This document shows positions 46,317-56,400 of a stretch of 64,000 nt of DNA, one piece after another. Location: contig CP039459.1 in NCBI GenBank assembly GCA_004843165.1, positions 561,501-625,500 on the forward strand, given 5' to 3'. The DNA comes from Acetobacteraceae bacterium (GTDB taxonomy: Bacteria; Pseudomonadota; Alphaproteobacteria; Acetobacterales; Acetobacteraceae). Each line of letters opens with the position of its first letter. Positions within the stretch are counted from its first letter, which is position 1. The notes below the pieces were generated by a model that saw nothing but the letters and a program-made list of their open reading frames with translations, was not told where the DNA came from and did no database searches. The position numbers and the translations under genes are program-made.

Positions 46317-47906
46317 TTAAGCTTTTGATTGCAATGCCTTCTTTTCAAACGCTTTGAATTTTTCTTCTAATTCCCACTGTAAGCGGGCTTTTTCATTCTC
46401 TTCAAGAAAATGAGTGCATTCTTTTGAAAGCTTACCGGTTTTAAGAGAAGATTGGCACTGTTTCACAGGCTTGTCTTTCTTCACCCAAAGAGATTTTCCC
46501 GGCATAAAGGATTTTTCCAAACCCGTTCGGCTGAAATTTTTCAAATCCTCATAATGCTGATTTTGGTCTGTAACAGCACGCATATATTCCTGCGTCAAAT
46601 TACCACGGGAAACCCCCTCATCATCGGTAGAGAGTGCGACTGGCACATTCGCATGCTGATAAAGCGCTAGCGGATGCGCCTTGCCCTTCACATTTAAGAT
46701 CTCATCATTAGAGGTTAGGTTAATTTCGACCATGATGCCTTTATCAGACATTTCTTTGAGTAATTGGTCGCTATTCTCTTCCCCGGCAATGTCCACCCCA
46801 TGACCAATACGTTTTGCGCCTGCCACTTCAATCGCCTGCCTGATATGGTTTTTCAACGCATCCTTAGGAACAAGATCACGGCTTAGCTCTCCAGCGTGCA
46901 GAGACAGCTTCACAGAAGGATAAACCTTATTCAAAAAGGCAAACATCTGCATGTGCTGCGCATAATCTTTCACCGCCACTTCATTATCTTCCGGCTCTGC
47001 AAAATCGACCCCCACAACACGGGAATCTTTTGCCGCCAATGCATAGCCAAGGGATAATTGGGCAAAAACCTCTTTCGGACTATAGGTTCTCAATGCCTGA
47101 TAAAGATAACGCACATGCACAGAACAGGCTGGCTGAGGATTTTTAGCGTCACAATTTAAAAGCTTCCGACTACGTTTTTCGGCCTCGTTAATTTCTTTTT
47201 CCGCCTGTGCGACAAGTTTTGGTAATTCAGGGGCTAATGCCTGCTCCCAAAATTTGAAAGCCGTATTCCCATCTTCTTTGGAATCGGGCAGTTTACTCCC
47301 GGCATGAATGGCCGCCATCACGGTTGGGGCAATCATAAATTCAACATATTCGACATGATCTTCTGCGGCACGGCCGGTAGCCTCTGCCAGCATGTCGCCC
47401 ATTCTAAAATCTTTCAAACCGTCAAAACGGTGAAAAGCCGCAAAGAAATGGTCATGTCCTGTCTCGCCTCCCGGATGATAGACAAAATGACGCATGGACA
47501 TCGCATCCACCATTTTCTCTTCCTGATCCTTATTTTTCAAAATATCTTTTGCAGGACGTAAATTTTTCTGAGCAGGAGAGGTGCAGGAAGTCGGGAGAAT
47601 GGCCTGCTTATCTATTGCAATACAATTGCCGTCCTCACCGGCCCAGCGCAGGAAATTCTCAGCATAAATCGCACCCGTCAAATGATTGTGAAGGTCAGAA
47701 CCTTTTGGGAATGTCTTTAGAAAACCTTCCAACGCAACAGGGTTCCCTTTCACACTGGCTAAGATCTCCTCTAGATTTTCTGCCTGCCCTTTTGAAACAT
47801 TCTTATGTTTAGCATTTGCAAAAGAGGTGGAAAAAGCAGAAACAAAGACAGCACTTAGCATGAGTGCCCGAAATGAAAATAAATGCTTGGCTTTAAAATG
47901 ACGCAT
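46317..47906 (-). CDS. secreted adenosine deaminase family protein
   Basis: A 529-residue metal-dependent deaminase of the ADA superfamily with a signal peptide (MRHFKAKHLFSFRALMLSAV...FANA), so periplasmic or exported. Zinc ligands and catalytic residues are readable: DLHNHLTG (HxH), LSLHAGE (His-Glu), RIGHGVDIA, and LSTDDEGVSRGN (Asp-Asp). The extra N-terminal and inter-motif insertions resemble the larger ADGF/ADA2-like group rather than cytosolic Add. The ATG at 47906 is chosen over a GTG 7 codons earlier. It would convert external adenosine to inosine, for nucleoside salvage or signalling. Confidence 0.87.
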   Translation of the reverse strand: MRHFKAKHLFSFRALMLSAVFVSAFSTSFANAKHKNVSKGQAENLEEILASVKGNPVALEGFLKTFPKGSDLHNHLTGAIYAENFLRWAGEDGNCIAIDKQAILPTSCTSPAQKNLRPAKDILKNKDQEEKMVDAMSMRHFVYHPGGETGHDHFFAAFHRFDGLKDFRMGDMLAEATGRAAEDHVEYVEFMIAPTVMAAIHAGSKLPDSKEDGNTAFKFWEQALAPELPKLVAQAEKEINEAEKRSRKLLNCDAKNPQPACSVHVRYLYQALRTYSPKEVFAQLSLGYALAAKDSRVVGVDFAEPEDNEVAVKDYAQHMQMFAFLNKVYPSVKLSLHAGELSRDLVPKDALKNHIRQAIEVAGAKRIGHGVDIAGEENSDQLLKEMSDKGIMVEINLTSNDEILNVKGKAHPLALYQHANVPVALSTDDEGVSRGNLTQEYMRAVTDQNQHYEDLKNFSRTGLEKSFMPGKSLWVKKDKPVKQCQSSLKTGKLSKECTHFLEENEKARLQWELEEKFKAFEKKALQSKA

Positions 47907-48016
47907 TCTCTCAACATCCTCTTTCACAAAAATTAAAACAATCTTGGAGGACTGCTATAATATAAAAAACCCTCCGGTAAAAGACGCAAGGAAAAAGCGT
48001 ATATTCTCAGCCAATC

Positions 48017-48601
48017 TTACAAACGCCCCTTAAAATCACTGATAATCTGATAAGAGGATTTTTGCGTTCCAAGCTTGGATTGGGTCTGTTTCTTAGGAAA
48101 AACAAAACGATAAACGCGATAAAGCATTTGAAAGCCAAAAAGAAAAAAAGTCCCCCCTAAAATAAGCTCCAAAATAAGAAACATATGCGGTACCTTTCTT
48201 TCATGCTTGGAAGGAGCGGCCTTCACCGGCGATGCTTTTTTGATATTCTGACCGATTTTAGGCTGTGGTGGAAGCGTATGATCAAAATTCGGTTTTAAGG
48301 GAATCATTGGCTTTGCTTTTCCAGCGATTTTATCCAACTGAATTTGCGCTTCCTGATGGCCCTGTGCCGCCGCTAATTTTAAATATTGCTTTGCCAGAAA
48401 ATCATTCTGAACAATGCCATCCCCCTTTAAAAAAGAAATTCCAAGAACATATTCCGCCTGCATGTCCCCATGATCCGCTCTTTGCACAAAATCATCAATC
48501 TGAGCCGGATCAATCGCATGCGCCACCCCTGCTATTCCCTGATATAAAAAACAGAGAGGCAGTATCCATAGAATTTTTAAACTTCTTTGTTTATGCTTCA
48601 C
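48017..48601 (-). CDS. Sel1-repeat protein with C-terminal membrane anchor
   Basis: About 194 residues from a GTG at 48601 with AAGGA upstream; a TTG 14 codons earlier is less likely. The signal-like helix is LKILWILPLCFLYQGIAG, cleaved near AHA. One or two Sel1-type repeats follow (AEYVLGISFLKGDGIVQNDF and YLKLAAAQGHQEAQ). A Pro/Lys linker leads to a membrane helix (MFLILELILGGTFFLFGFQM) and a basic tail. The repeats resemble those fused to the kinase at 43185. The function is unknown; Sel1 proteins usually scaffold partner proteins. Confidence 0.75.
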   Translation of the reverse strand: MKHKQRSLKILWILPLCFLYQGIAGVAHAIDPAQIDDFVQRADHGDMQAEYVLGISFLKGDGIVQNDFLAKQYLKLAAAQGHQEAQIQLDKIAGKAKPMIPLKPNFDHTLPPQPKIGQNIKKASPVKAAPSKHERKVPHMFLILELILGGTFFLFGFQMLYRVYRFVFPKKQTQSKLGTQKSSYQIISDFKGRL

Positions 48602-48674
48602 ACAAGACGCTTTCCTTAAAATCTCATTTTTCCTTCCTATCAAAAGGAAATTTAAAAAGCATGTTTAAAAATCA

Positions 48675-49109
48675 ATGATCCTCAAAATTCTTAGCCATAT
48701 TCCGTTTTTGCGTTCCTTGCTCCTACCAACAAAGGTCAATATCCCCAAGACGGTTGCAGAATTTGACAAACAGCAGAGCAGTTCAGGCGGCAGCCGGGAT
48801 TCCTTTGGCAATTTCTACTCCAAAAAAGATGGATATGCCGGCCATAAAGCCTTAAATGGCATGTTTAAGGATCGTCAGGGCAACTATATCGGTAAAATCA
48901 ATTCAGATGGCTCTTTCCATGACCGTTTTGGCGCCTATGCCGGACGTATCAACCGCCACGGCCATCTGAGCGGAAAAGATGGTAATTTTCTTGGAAAACT
49001 TTCCAAATCCGGTGCGGTGATTGGTAAAAATGGCCAATATCTTGGCCAAGTGCCGCCGGGAAACGAAGCTGCCGCCTTTTTACTCGTCTTTCAACAGGAT
49101 TTCTCATGA
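48675..49109 (+). CDS. glycine-repeat protein overlapping mobB
   Basis: A 144-residue protein with a weakly hydrophobic start (MILKILSHIPFLRSLLL). About six degenerate repeats of roughly 12-14 residues follow between 45 and 130, of the form G-x-F/Y-x-D/G-x3-G-x2-G-K/R-I/L (for example RQGNYIGKINSDGSFHDRFG). Such repeats resemble beta-hairpin units of bacterial wrapping or surface proteins. No family was assigned. Its stop overlaps the mobB ATG (ATGA), so the two are translationally coupled, an odd partner for a cofactor gene. Confidence 0.7.
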   Translation: MILKILSHIPFLRSLLLPTKVNIPKTVAEFDKQQSSSGGSRDSFGNFYSKKDGYAGHKALNGMFKDRQGNYIGKINSDGSFHDRFGAYAGRINRHGHLSGKDGNFLGKLSKSGAVIGKNGQYLGQVPPGNEAAAFLLVFQQDFS

Positions 49110-49639
49110 AAAAGCTTCCCCTTCTCGGCATCTGTGCATGGAGCGGCACAGGGAAAACAACCCTTCTAAAACAGCTCATCCCTCTTTTAGCGGCGAAAAA
49201 TCTCCGTGTCGGTCTGATTAAGCATACCCACCATAATATGGATGTGGATACCAAAGGCAAAGACAGTTACGAACTTCGCAAAGCCGGTGCCCATCAAACC
49301 CTTGTTGCCAGCGCCAAAAGATGGGCGCTCATGACAGAAACACCCGAGGCGGAAACGCTCAATCTCGGCTATCTTGCCTCTCGCATGGATGAAACAAAAC
49401 TGGATCTGATCCTCGTAGAGGGATTTAAAAATGAAGACATCCCTAAAATACAGCTTTTCAGACAAGGCGCCGGCCACCCTCTAACGGATCTCGTGTGTGA
49501 TTCCCATGCTATCGCCATCGCCACAGATATTGAAATTCCCCACTTAAAAATTCCCCAGCTTGATTTGAATTCTCCTGAGGAAATCAGCCTATTTATTCAA
49601 AACTGGCACCTTACAAAAATAGAAAATCCATCGCTTTAA
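49106..49639 (+). CDS. mobB: molybdopterin-guanine dinucleotide biosynthesis protein MobB
   Basis: MobB (177 residues) is a GTP-binding P-loop protein that assists MobA in adding GMP to molybdopterin. The P-loop is GICAWSGTGKTTLLKQL near residue 10. GLIKHTHHNMDVDTKGKDSYELRKAGA is the family signature, and LDLILVEGFKNEDIPKI carries the Walker B-like GF motif. It overlaps the upstream repeat-protein gene. The only Moco enzyme visible in this window is MsrP (59.7-60.7 kb), which uses Mo-molybdopterin; MobB would serve bis-MGD enzymes encoded elsewhere. Confidence 0.93.
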   Translation: MKKLPLLGICAWSGTGKTTLLKQLIPLLAAKNLRVGLIKHTHHNMDVDTKGKDSYELRKAGAHQTLVASAKRWALMTETPEAETLNLGYLASRMDETKLDLILVEGFKNEDIPKIQLFRQGAGHPLTDLVCDSHAIAIATDIEIPHLKIPQLDLNSPEEISLFIQNWHLTKIENPSL

Positions 49640-49660
49640 AATCTCCTTTTTGGAAGAGCA

Positions 49661-50959
49661 CTAATAATAAACGACAAAAGCCCCTTCCGGCATTAGATTT
49701 GCAGCACTATTGCGGCCAACAACGGGGACACTTACCTGTGCGACAAAACCGAGATTAGGTGTAAAACCATATTCAAATCCCGGAATGACCGTAAACTGGT
49801 CTGACCAAGCCTGTTTTTTCTCTGTCCAGTTACCGGTAGCGTCCCAGCCTTTAACACTGGTCGGGGCGCTCCATTTCCCGACTAAATCCAGAACAAGACC
49901 GAATTTTTTCGTAATCCCATACTGAAAATCCTGTCCGGCTGTCCCGAACTCGCTCGGTCTTGCCCAGCCGTCAAAACCAGATTCTGTGCCATAAGCGGAC
50001 ATCCCATGAAGTCTCGCTTGACCTGTCGCCTGATTTGCTGTCGCCCAGACAGTGCCAACCAACGCATGTCCCAAAACCGGAATTGTATAAAGCATCGTCA
50101 CGCCAAAATTGAAATACCATGTTCCCGCTCCGGAAGCGTCATTTGGATTTGAAAGCCTGTCCCATCTGCCCGTTGGGGCCTGCCCTCCAAGCGTCAATGT
50201 CAAAGAAGGTGAATAAGCGGTGCTGGTTCTATATTTTATCCCAAAAGGTGTATCGGTCGCCTGCGGACTTGAAAGCGACGCACCGCCATTCCATTTTAAA
50301 TCAAATCCCGGTGTTGCCCATACTTCGAGCTTATCGGTCACCGCATAAGCCAGCCACCAGCTATTGGAAAAAGAATTGCCACCCTTTGCGGAAGTGTCAT
50401 GGTGGCCATGATCGCTAAAATTGCCCCAAGGCGTTGTCCCAAAAAACATTGGGGCTACACACCAATGCCCCTGACCGCTCATGCCTGCAAAAGATTCATT
50501 AGAAGTGCCGAAACTCCAAAAATCCGGGGTCGGCTGCGTCAAAAACTTGCCAATATCTCCTAAAATTCCCCATTTATCGAGATTTTTCCAAAGACGTGCA
50601 TGAATAATCTGCTCTTGCTTGAGCGTTGTAACTTCGCCAAATTGATCTGGCCCTGTTGCGACATTTCCTCTGGATTGCCATTCTTTAATCTCATTTTTTT
50701 CATTGATACGCTCTTGCTGCGCCTTGAACTGTGCAATCGTTTGCCCCGGCGAAGCAATCGGCATTTTAGGCACATTCGGCACCAGCATTTCCGTCTTCTG
50801 AAACGACATTTCATTACCGCGCCGCGACTCTCGTAAATCAACTGTCCGCCGTTCTTCTGCCCGTGCCGAACCCTCCCACAAAATGGAAGTTCCTAGGCCC
50901 GCTATAAAAAGCAACCGAAAGAAAAAAGGAGGGAGATTTTTTAAAAACTTCAAGCCCAT
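49661..50959 (-). CDS. outer-membrane beta-barrel protein, paralogue 1
   Basis: A 432-residue exported protein with a signal peptide cleaved near ARA-EE, and an aromatic C-terminus (FVVYY) typical of BAM-inserted barrels. After a helical Gln/Lys-rich N-terminal stretch (about 75-130), many amphipathic strands follow, including PFGIKYRTSTAYSPSLTLTL and GQAPTGRWDRLSNPNDASGA. This recalls the phenol-degradation MetA-like/transporter barrel group (PF13557), with low certainty. It is the same length as, and alignable along its whole length with, the gene at 51112-52410. No operon partner is seen; the cargo is unknown. Confidence 0.78.
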   Translation of the reverse strand: MGLKFLKNLPPFFFRLLFIAGLGTSILWEGSARAEERRTVDLRESRRGNEMSFQKTEMLVPNVPKMPIASPGQTIAQFKAQQERINEKNEIKEWQSRGNVATGPDQFGEVTTLKQEQIIHARLWKNLDKWGILGDIGKFLTQPTPDFWSFGTSNESFAGMSGQGHWCVAPMFFGTTPWGNFSDHGHHDTSAKGGNSFSNSWWLAYAVTDKLEVWATPGFDLKWNGGASLSSPQATDTPFGIKYRTSTAYSPSLTLTLGGQAPTGRWDRLSNPNDASGAGTWYFNFGVTMLYTIPVLGHALVGTVWATANQATGQARLHGMSAYGTESGFDGWARPSEFGTAGQDFQYGITKKFGLVLDLVGKWSAPTSVKGWDATGNWTEKKQAWSDQFTVIPGFEYGFTPNLGFVAQVSVPVVGRNSAANLMPEGAFVVYY

Positions 50960-51111
50960 ACACAGTCAGAGAGAAAAATGTCACATGAGCTTTAAAAGGA
51001 AATTTAAAAAAAAGACATTAGCACCAAGGGTAAATCTCTAACAAAAAAAAGAATGCGGCGATTACGCAACATTTTTTTGGGAAAGGAAAGATTGAAAAGC
51101 CAATCTCCCCC

Positions 51112-52410
51112 TTAGTAATAGGCGACAACTGCCATTTGCGGCGTTAAATTCGCACTTGTGTTACGTCCCACGACAGGAACTGAAACCTGCCCGACAATCC
51201 CCCAATTCGGGGAAAAAGCATATTCCAATCCAGGAACAACCGTAAACTGATCACTCCATTCCCCTTTGGTTTTCGACCAAACACCATTCGCATCATGGCC
51301 TTTAACACTCGTAGGTGCAGCCCAATTTCCCATCAAATCCAATGCAAGACCAAATTTTTTAGTAAGACCATATTCAAACCCTTCCCCGGCACTTCCAAAC
51401 TGACTTGGACTTGCCCAGCCATCAAATCCTGCCTCTGTGCCATAGGTTGACATGCCGTGAATTCGTGCGTCGCCTGTTGATTGATTAGCAGAGGCCCAAA
51501 CAGAGCTAATCAAAGGATGACCAAAAACAGGAATGGAATACATCATCGTCACGCCAAAATTAAAATACCATGAACCTGATCCGGAGCCGTCATTGGGATT
51601 AGATAATTTATCATAACGTCCTGTCGGTGCCTGTCCCCCTAGCGTTAGCGTCAATGAAGGAGAGTAGCTGGAGCTGGTTCTATATTTAATCCCAAAAGGT
51701 AAATCAGCAAATTCAGGACTTCCCGTACTAGCGCCGCCATTCCAATTCACCTCATAAGTCGGCTCAATAAAAACTTCGAGCTGATCGGTGATCGAATAGG
51801 CCATCCACCAAAGATTGGTATAATTATTACCGCCATTCGCTGCTTTTGACGTATCATGGTGACCATTTGAATTAAAAGACCCCCATGGCGTACTCCCAAA
51901 GAACATCGGCTCAACACACCAATGCCCTTTGCCGTTCATCGCCGGGAAAGATTCATTAATCGTGCCTTGATTCCAAAATTCCGGCATAGGCTGCGTAAAA
52001 AATTTTCCAACATCGCCCAAAACCCCCCATTTATCGAGTTTTTTCCAAATTCTTGCATGAATAATCTGCTCTTGGGCAACCGATTTTACTTCACCGAACT
52101 GATCTGGCCCCGTCGCCGTATTGCCACGCTCTTGCCATTCTTTAATGTCATTTTTCTGGTTAATCGCCCGTTGCTGAAGAGCCAATGCTTGCGGTGTTTC
52201 ATCCGATGACATCATCGGCATTTGAGGCATATCCGGCATCATATTTCCTGCCGTCATGTGTAATGAAATCTCAACATTCTGTTTTTTACTTTTGCCGATT
52301 TCTACCGGTGCGTTTTCAGCCTGTGCTTTAACTGTAAAAATACCCGCACTGCCAAGCACAGCACTAATGGCTGAGCCATAAATGGCTATTCTTTGTAATT
52401 TAAAAAACAT
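51112..52410 (-). CDS. outer-membrane beta-barrel protein, paralogue 2
   Basis: A 432-residue paralogue of the gene 150 nt downstream. The signal peptide ends near AQA-EN. A Met/Pro-rich segment MMPDMPQMPMMSSDETPQAL replaces the other copy's Pro-rich part, and the Met cluster could bind copper or be mere linker. Shared blocks include GNTATGPDQFGEV, EQIIHARIWKKLDKWG, GHWCVEPMFFGSTPWG and the C-terminal VAYY. The tandem arrangement shows recent duplication with divergence mainly in the N-terminal 60 residues. Function unknown; the barrel assignment is inferred. Confidence 0.78.
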   Translation of the reverse strand: MFFKLQRIAIYGSAISAVLGSAGIFTVKAQAENAPVEIGKSKKQNVEISLHMTAGNMMPDMPQMPMMSSDETPQALALQQRAINQKNDIKEWQERGNTATGPDQFGEVKSVAQEQIIHARIWKKLDKWGVLGDVGKFFTQPMPEFWNQGTINESFPAMNGKGHWCVEPMFFGSTPWGSFNSNGHHDTSKAANGGNNYTNLWWMAYSITDQLEVFIEPTYEVNWNGGASTGSPEFADLPFGIKYRTSSSYSPSLTLTLGGQAPTGRYDKLSNPNDGSGSGSWYFNFGVTMMYSIPVFGHPLISSVWASANQSTGDARIHGMSTYGTEAGFDGWASPSQFGSAGEGFEYGLTKKFGLALDLMGNWAAPTSVKGHDANGVWSKTKGEWSDQFTVVPGLEYAFSPNWGIVGQVSVPVVGRNTSANLTPQMAVVAYY

Positions 52411-52790
52411 ATCCTCTTATCGAGCGGAGATCGTCATCTATTCTCAAAAGAGCTTTAAAATTCTTTTCTTTAAGAAAAAGAAAAAATCTTTGAGTAAATT
52501 TCTGGATTTTCCGTCTCGTCCCATTGTCCCTTTTAAAAAGAGACTTAAACCGCAATCATCAGCTCCCGCAGATTTTCGTATGGCGTCGTCCTGAATGACG
52601 ATGCGGTTTTCGGGCATGTGACTTCTTCTGTGCGTTCTTGCTGAAAAAGGTTCGGTTCAAAAGGCCGGACATAAGCTTTCACATCTCGAAAATGGGATTA
52701 ATGCGCTTTGAATATCATTTAGAACAAATAATAAAGCGCTTAAAAGTTTGCATCATTATATTCTATAAAAATAATTTTTGTAAAGAGCCG
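52411..52790. other. intergenic region with a doubtful 57-codon frame
   Basis: A 380-nt stretch with no convincing gene. On the minus strand, 52444-52617 reads MPENRIVIQDDAIRKSAGAD and continues to a Lys/Phe-rich end. It has no good SD and the second half is AT-rich like the surroundings. The first half is locally more GC-rich than its flanks, which may mark a fragment of a lost gene. No terminator or promoter was assigned with confidence. Confidence 0.3.
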
Positions 52791-52934
52791 TTAAAATAGC
52801 CACGCTAAATGCTGTAAAAAATCTGGCAATAAATAAAGTGTACAGGCCACAATAATCAGTAAAAAATATTTTAGAAAAAGATCCGATTTAGACGCTAATT
52901 TTTTACCATCACCCTCTAAAAAATCCTCAGACAT
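52791..52934 (-). CDS. 47-residue single-span membrane protein
   Basis: The ATG at 52934 has a good SD (AAAGGA, 8 nt). It opens a 47-codon frame: an acidic and basic N-terminal half (MSEDFLEGDGKKLASKSDLF) followed by a clear membrane helix (YFLLIIVACTLYLLPDFL) and a short end. It lies back to back with the plus-strand gene at 53048. The SD, the charge pattern and the clean helix make it a credible small protein; no family was recognised. Confidence 0.5.
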   Translation of the reverse strand: MSEDFLEGDGKKLASKSDLFLKYFLLIIVACTLYLLPDFLQHLAWLF

Positions 52935-53047
52935 TAAAATATCCTTTTTCCCTTTTCATAAAAAAATTGCGGTTGCGTGCTTAGGGGCGTATCTCTTTTA
53001 TGAAGCAATTCATTTTACAGAATAATCTCTAAAAAAGGAACAAGGCT

Positions 53048-53362
53048 GTGACATCAGAAGATCCACAGAAAGCAAAACAAGAAGCTGCCAAAAAGATTTA
53101 TCAGGATGCGCAAGAACATGTTGCCCGTGCAGAAACAATCATTGCAAGAGCTGTCATTGACCTTAAACGCTTAAAAGAGAACCCTCTAGACAGTGAAGAG
53201 GCCGGGGGGGAAGAGCTTCGTCAAGAAATCTTACGGGATACAGAAATTCTTATCGGCTTAATGGAAGCCGGCCGTGAAGGATACCGCCAGCGTTGCTCCC
53301 AAGCAGAATTTAAATACCGCCAAGCCGGCGGTGTTATTGCCCCAGATGGCACCCTGCCTTAA
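53048..53362 (+). CDS. small helical hypothetical protein
   Basis: A 104-residue, strongly charged, mainly helical protein from a GTG with AAGGA at 8 nt. The helices run about 5-45 (KAKQEAAKKIYQDAQEHVAR and on) and 55-90, separated by a Gly/Glu-rich turn (SEEAGGEE). It ends in IAPDGTLP. No signal peptide or membrane span is present, and no family was recognised. It has its own terminator, so it is not in one transcript with the helicase gene that follows 134 nt later. Confidence 0.65.
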   Translation: MTSEDPQKAKQEAAKKIYQDAQEHVARAETIIARAVIDLKRLKENPLDSEEAGGEELRQEILRDTEILIGLMEAGREGYRQRCSQAEFKYRQAGGVIAPDGTLP

Positions 53363-53385
53363 TTACGGAAAGACAATCAAAAAAT

Positions 53386-53421
53386 AAAGCGGACAAATAA
53401 ACAAATATTTGTCCGCTTTTT
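53386..53421 (+). terminator. strong intrinsic terminator
   Basis: AAAGCGGACAAAT (53386-53398) and ATTTGTCCGCTTT (53407-53419) form a perfect 13-bp stem with an 8-nt loop, followed by TT. It separates the small gene from the helicase. Confidence 0.92.
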
Positions 53422-53496
53422 ATCATGCACAGCAATTAAAATAATTTACAATAATAACAAATATTTCTTCTAAAAATTTGAGGAGGTAGTAACAAA

Positions 53497-56400
53497 ATGC
53501 TTGAAGAAGCACAAGTAACGGAAACACCAGAAGAAGAGGAACAGGAAGAGTCTGCTTCTATTCCCTACACTCAAACAGACGCCTTAAATGCTGTGAAAGC
53601 GTGGTATATTGGGGGTTATTCTCTTAACGCAATTCGTAGAGAATTGGAGAAGATTAACCGTCCTGATGTGGCAGAACGCTTGGGCGTTCGGCTGGGAGAC
53701 TATTTGAGCCGTCTTTGCACAGAAACGGAACGAGAGGAGCGGAGAGAAAACAAACAACTTATCCGTTTGTCAAATCCTGATGGGTATAGGACAACAAAAA
53801 AGAAAAACACCTCAAAACGCACTCCGACCGACAAGGCGTTGCTTAAGACGCATCCCTTTACACTAAAAGCCCTCTTCAATAACCCTTTCAGCTTGGCTTA
53901 CTATCTCAATCACCGCCCAAGCCTTCTTTCTCTCGACATTACGAATCTTACAGAAAAAAACTTTACAAATCTCTCCATAGAACTCTCGGCTTACCCTGCT
54001 CTTTTAGAAAAGAAAGTTTGGCATCTTAGCGCCTTAAACGCCCATAGCACTTATCAAATTCAAACATCAAAAGAGTCCCTTTCTATTGACCTGAAATCCC
54101 TTTTGGAAAAAACAGAAGCAACGCTCGTAGAAATTTCCATTCTTGTGAAAAACAATGACGAAAACATACTTTTTACACAGAAAGAAAATCTTAAAATCCT
54201 TGCTTTTGATGAATGGGGAGGCTGTGCCCATGAGCCTGTTTTACTCTCTACTTTCGTAACGCCTAACGCCGATAGCGTTAATGCGATTTTAAAAAAAGCC
54301 GCCTCTATTTTAGGTGAGAACAAAATTACGCATGGGCTGATTGCCTACCAAAGAGACAAACAGGCTGTCTGGGATCAAGCACAAGCCATTTGGCGTGCCC
54401 TTTGCCAAGAAGAAATTTATTATGCAAGCCCAAAAGCCTCTTTTGTTCAAAATGGCCAGCGTGTGCGTCTACCGGATCAAATTTTAAGAGAGGGGCTAGC
54501 CACTTGCTTAGACACATCTCTTCTTCTCGCCTCCTGTTTGGAGCAGGCAGGCCTTCATCCGGTTATTCTTATGACCAACAATCATGCCTTTACCGGTGTT
54601 TGGCTTGAGAAAACACAGGCGCCGACAGCAATTTGGAAAGATATTCTAGCGATACGCAATCATGTGAAAGCTAAGAATCTCATTGTTTTTGAAACCACGA
54701 ATCTTTGCCGCCCCTCCCCTGCTGATTTTCATCTGGCTAATGAAAATGCCGAAGAAACACTTTCAAAGCTTAATGATACGGCATTTACCTCAGACGAAGC
54801 GAAAATTTTTGAATATGCTTTAGATATTTCTTTAAGCCGCCAAGAAGGGATTTTACCTTTCCCCTCAGAGCGGGAAATTACATCGATTGAGAACCCTTTG
54901 AGAAAGACGCTGGAAAACACCCTTTTTCAAAACTGGTCAACGCCGACTTTTAGCGAAAACACTTATTTTGAGACGACAGAAAATTCTCTTTCCCGCTTTG
55001 GCGAGTGGACAAAAAAACTTTTAGATTTTTCTTCTAAAAACCGTCTTATTAAACTACCTAAAAAAAGCACAAACAAGACAACTTATCTTTACAGCCCTGA
55101 TCTCAATCTGCTCGCTGAAAAACTTCGAAAAACAGAAAAAAATAGCTCGAAAAAATTAGATCACCTCTGTTTTGCTGTTTGGCCTGAAAGACAGGCAGGC
55201 TCTCCTAATCTTTTAGAAAATGAAGCGGAGAAGAAAAATTTTGCCCTTCATAACCTTGATAAGCAAAATAATCTGATTTTAGAGGAACTTTCCGCCAATA
55301 AAATGGAAAATCGTCTCACGCAAATGCGCTATGATGCCCAAAGCGCTCTAAGAGAAGGCGGTGCAAATATTTTATGGCTCACAATTGGAGGAATAAAATG
55401 GAAAGAAGAAAATGCCCGCTATTCTGATCCTTTCGAAGCACCCTTAATTTTATGGCCTGTCATGCTTTCACGCCCGAACGGACGTTCTCCTTCGGAACTT
55501 AGAATGCGGGAGGAGGATGTTGCTTTCAATACGACTATCGGGGAATATCTGCAAAAAGCGTTCAATTTAAACTTTACCCCCTCCCTTGATCTTCTTGAAA
55601 AAATACAAACGGGCGAAACAAGCCTCACAGCCTTTTTAGGGGGATTGCGCCAAAAAATTGCCCAAGAAGGAATTTCCGGCTTTGAAATTACCGAAACTGT
55701 CACCTTATCCATACTGGATTTTGAAAGTTTCTACTTATGGACAGATCTTAAAAATCGTGAAGAAAGCATTTTAAAACATCCTCTTGTTCAGCAGCTGCTT
55801 AAAAAGCAGGCTGACTTTCCTTCTGACGATGAAGCGGAACATCGCCGAAACTTTGAAACAGCAGAAAGGCTGGCCGGCGCTAAATTAGATGATTTACTCC
55901 AGAACACGACATTATTTTGCCCACTTCCTGCAGATTCCTCTCAGCTTTTAGCGGTTAAACGTGCTGCTTCGGGAGAAAGCTTTGTTCTTATCGGACCGCC
56001 GGGGACCGGGAAAAGCCAAACCATCGCAAATATCATTGCAGACCGCCTTCATGCAGGCAAAAAAATTCTTTTTGTCGCGGCAAAGCAAACGGCTTTATCT
56101 GTCGTGCATCAGCGTCTTCAAAAACTCGGTCTCGGCAGCGCCTGTCTTGACCTATTTTCACAAAAAGCAAATAAAAAAGAAATTGTTACGCATTTAGCCA
56201 GCACAACAGAGATCTCTTTACACCGCCCCCAAGAAGAAAATAACGCTCTGTCGCTCTTGGAAGAGAAGCAAAATATTGTTTCCAAACTCAATGCGCTGAC
56301 AAAATCTGTCCATGAAAAAGAAAACGGACAATGGAGCTTTTATCAAGCGGCCGGAGAACGGCTGCGTGCCCAGCGTCTCAAAACGCCCGATATCTCCCTT

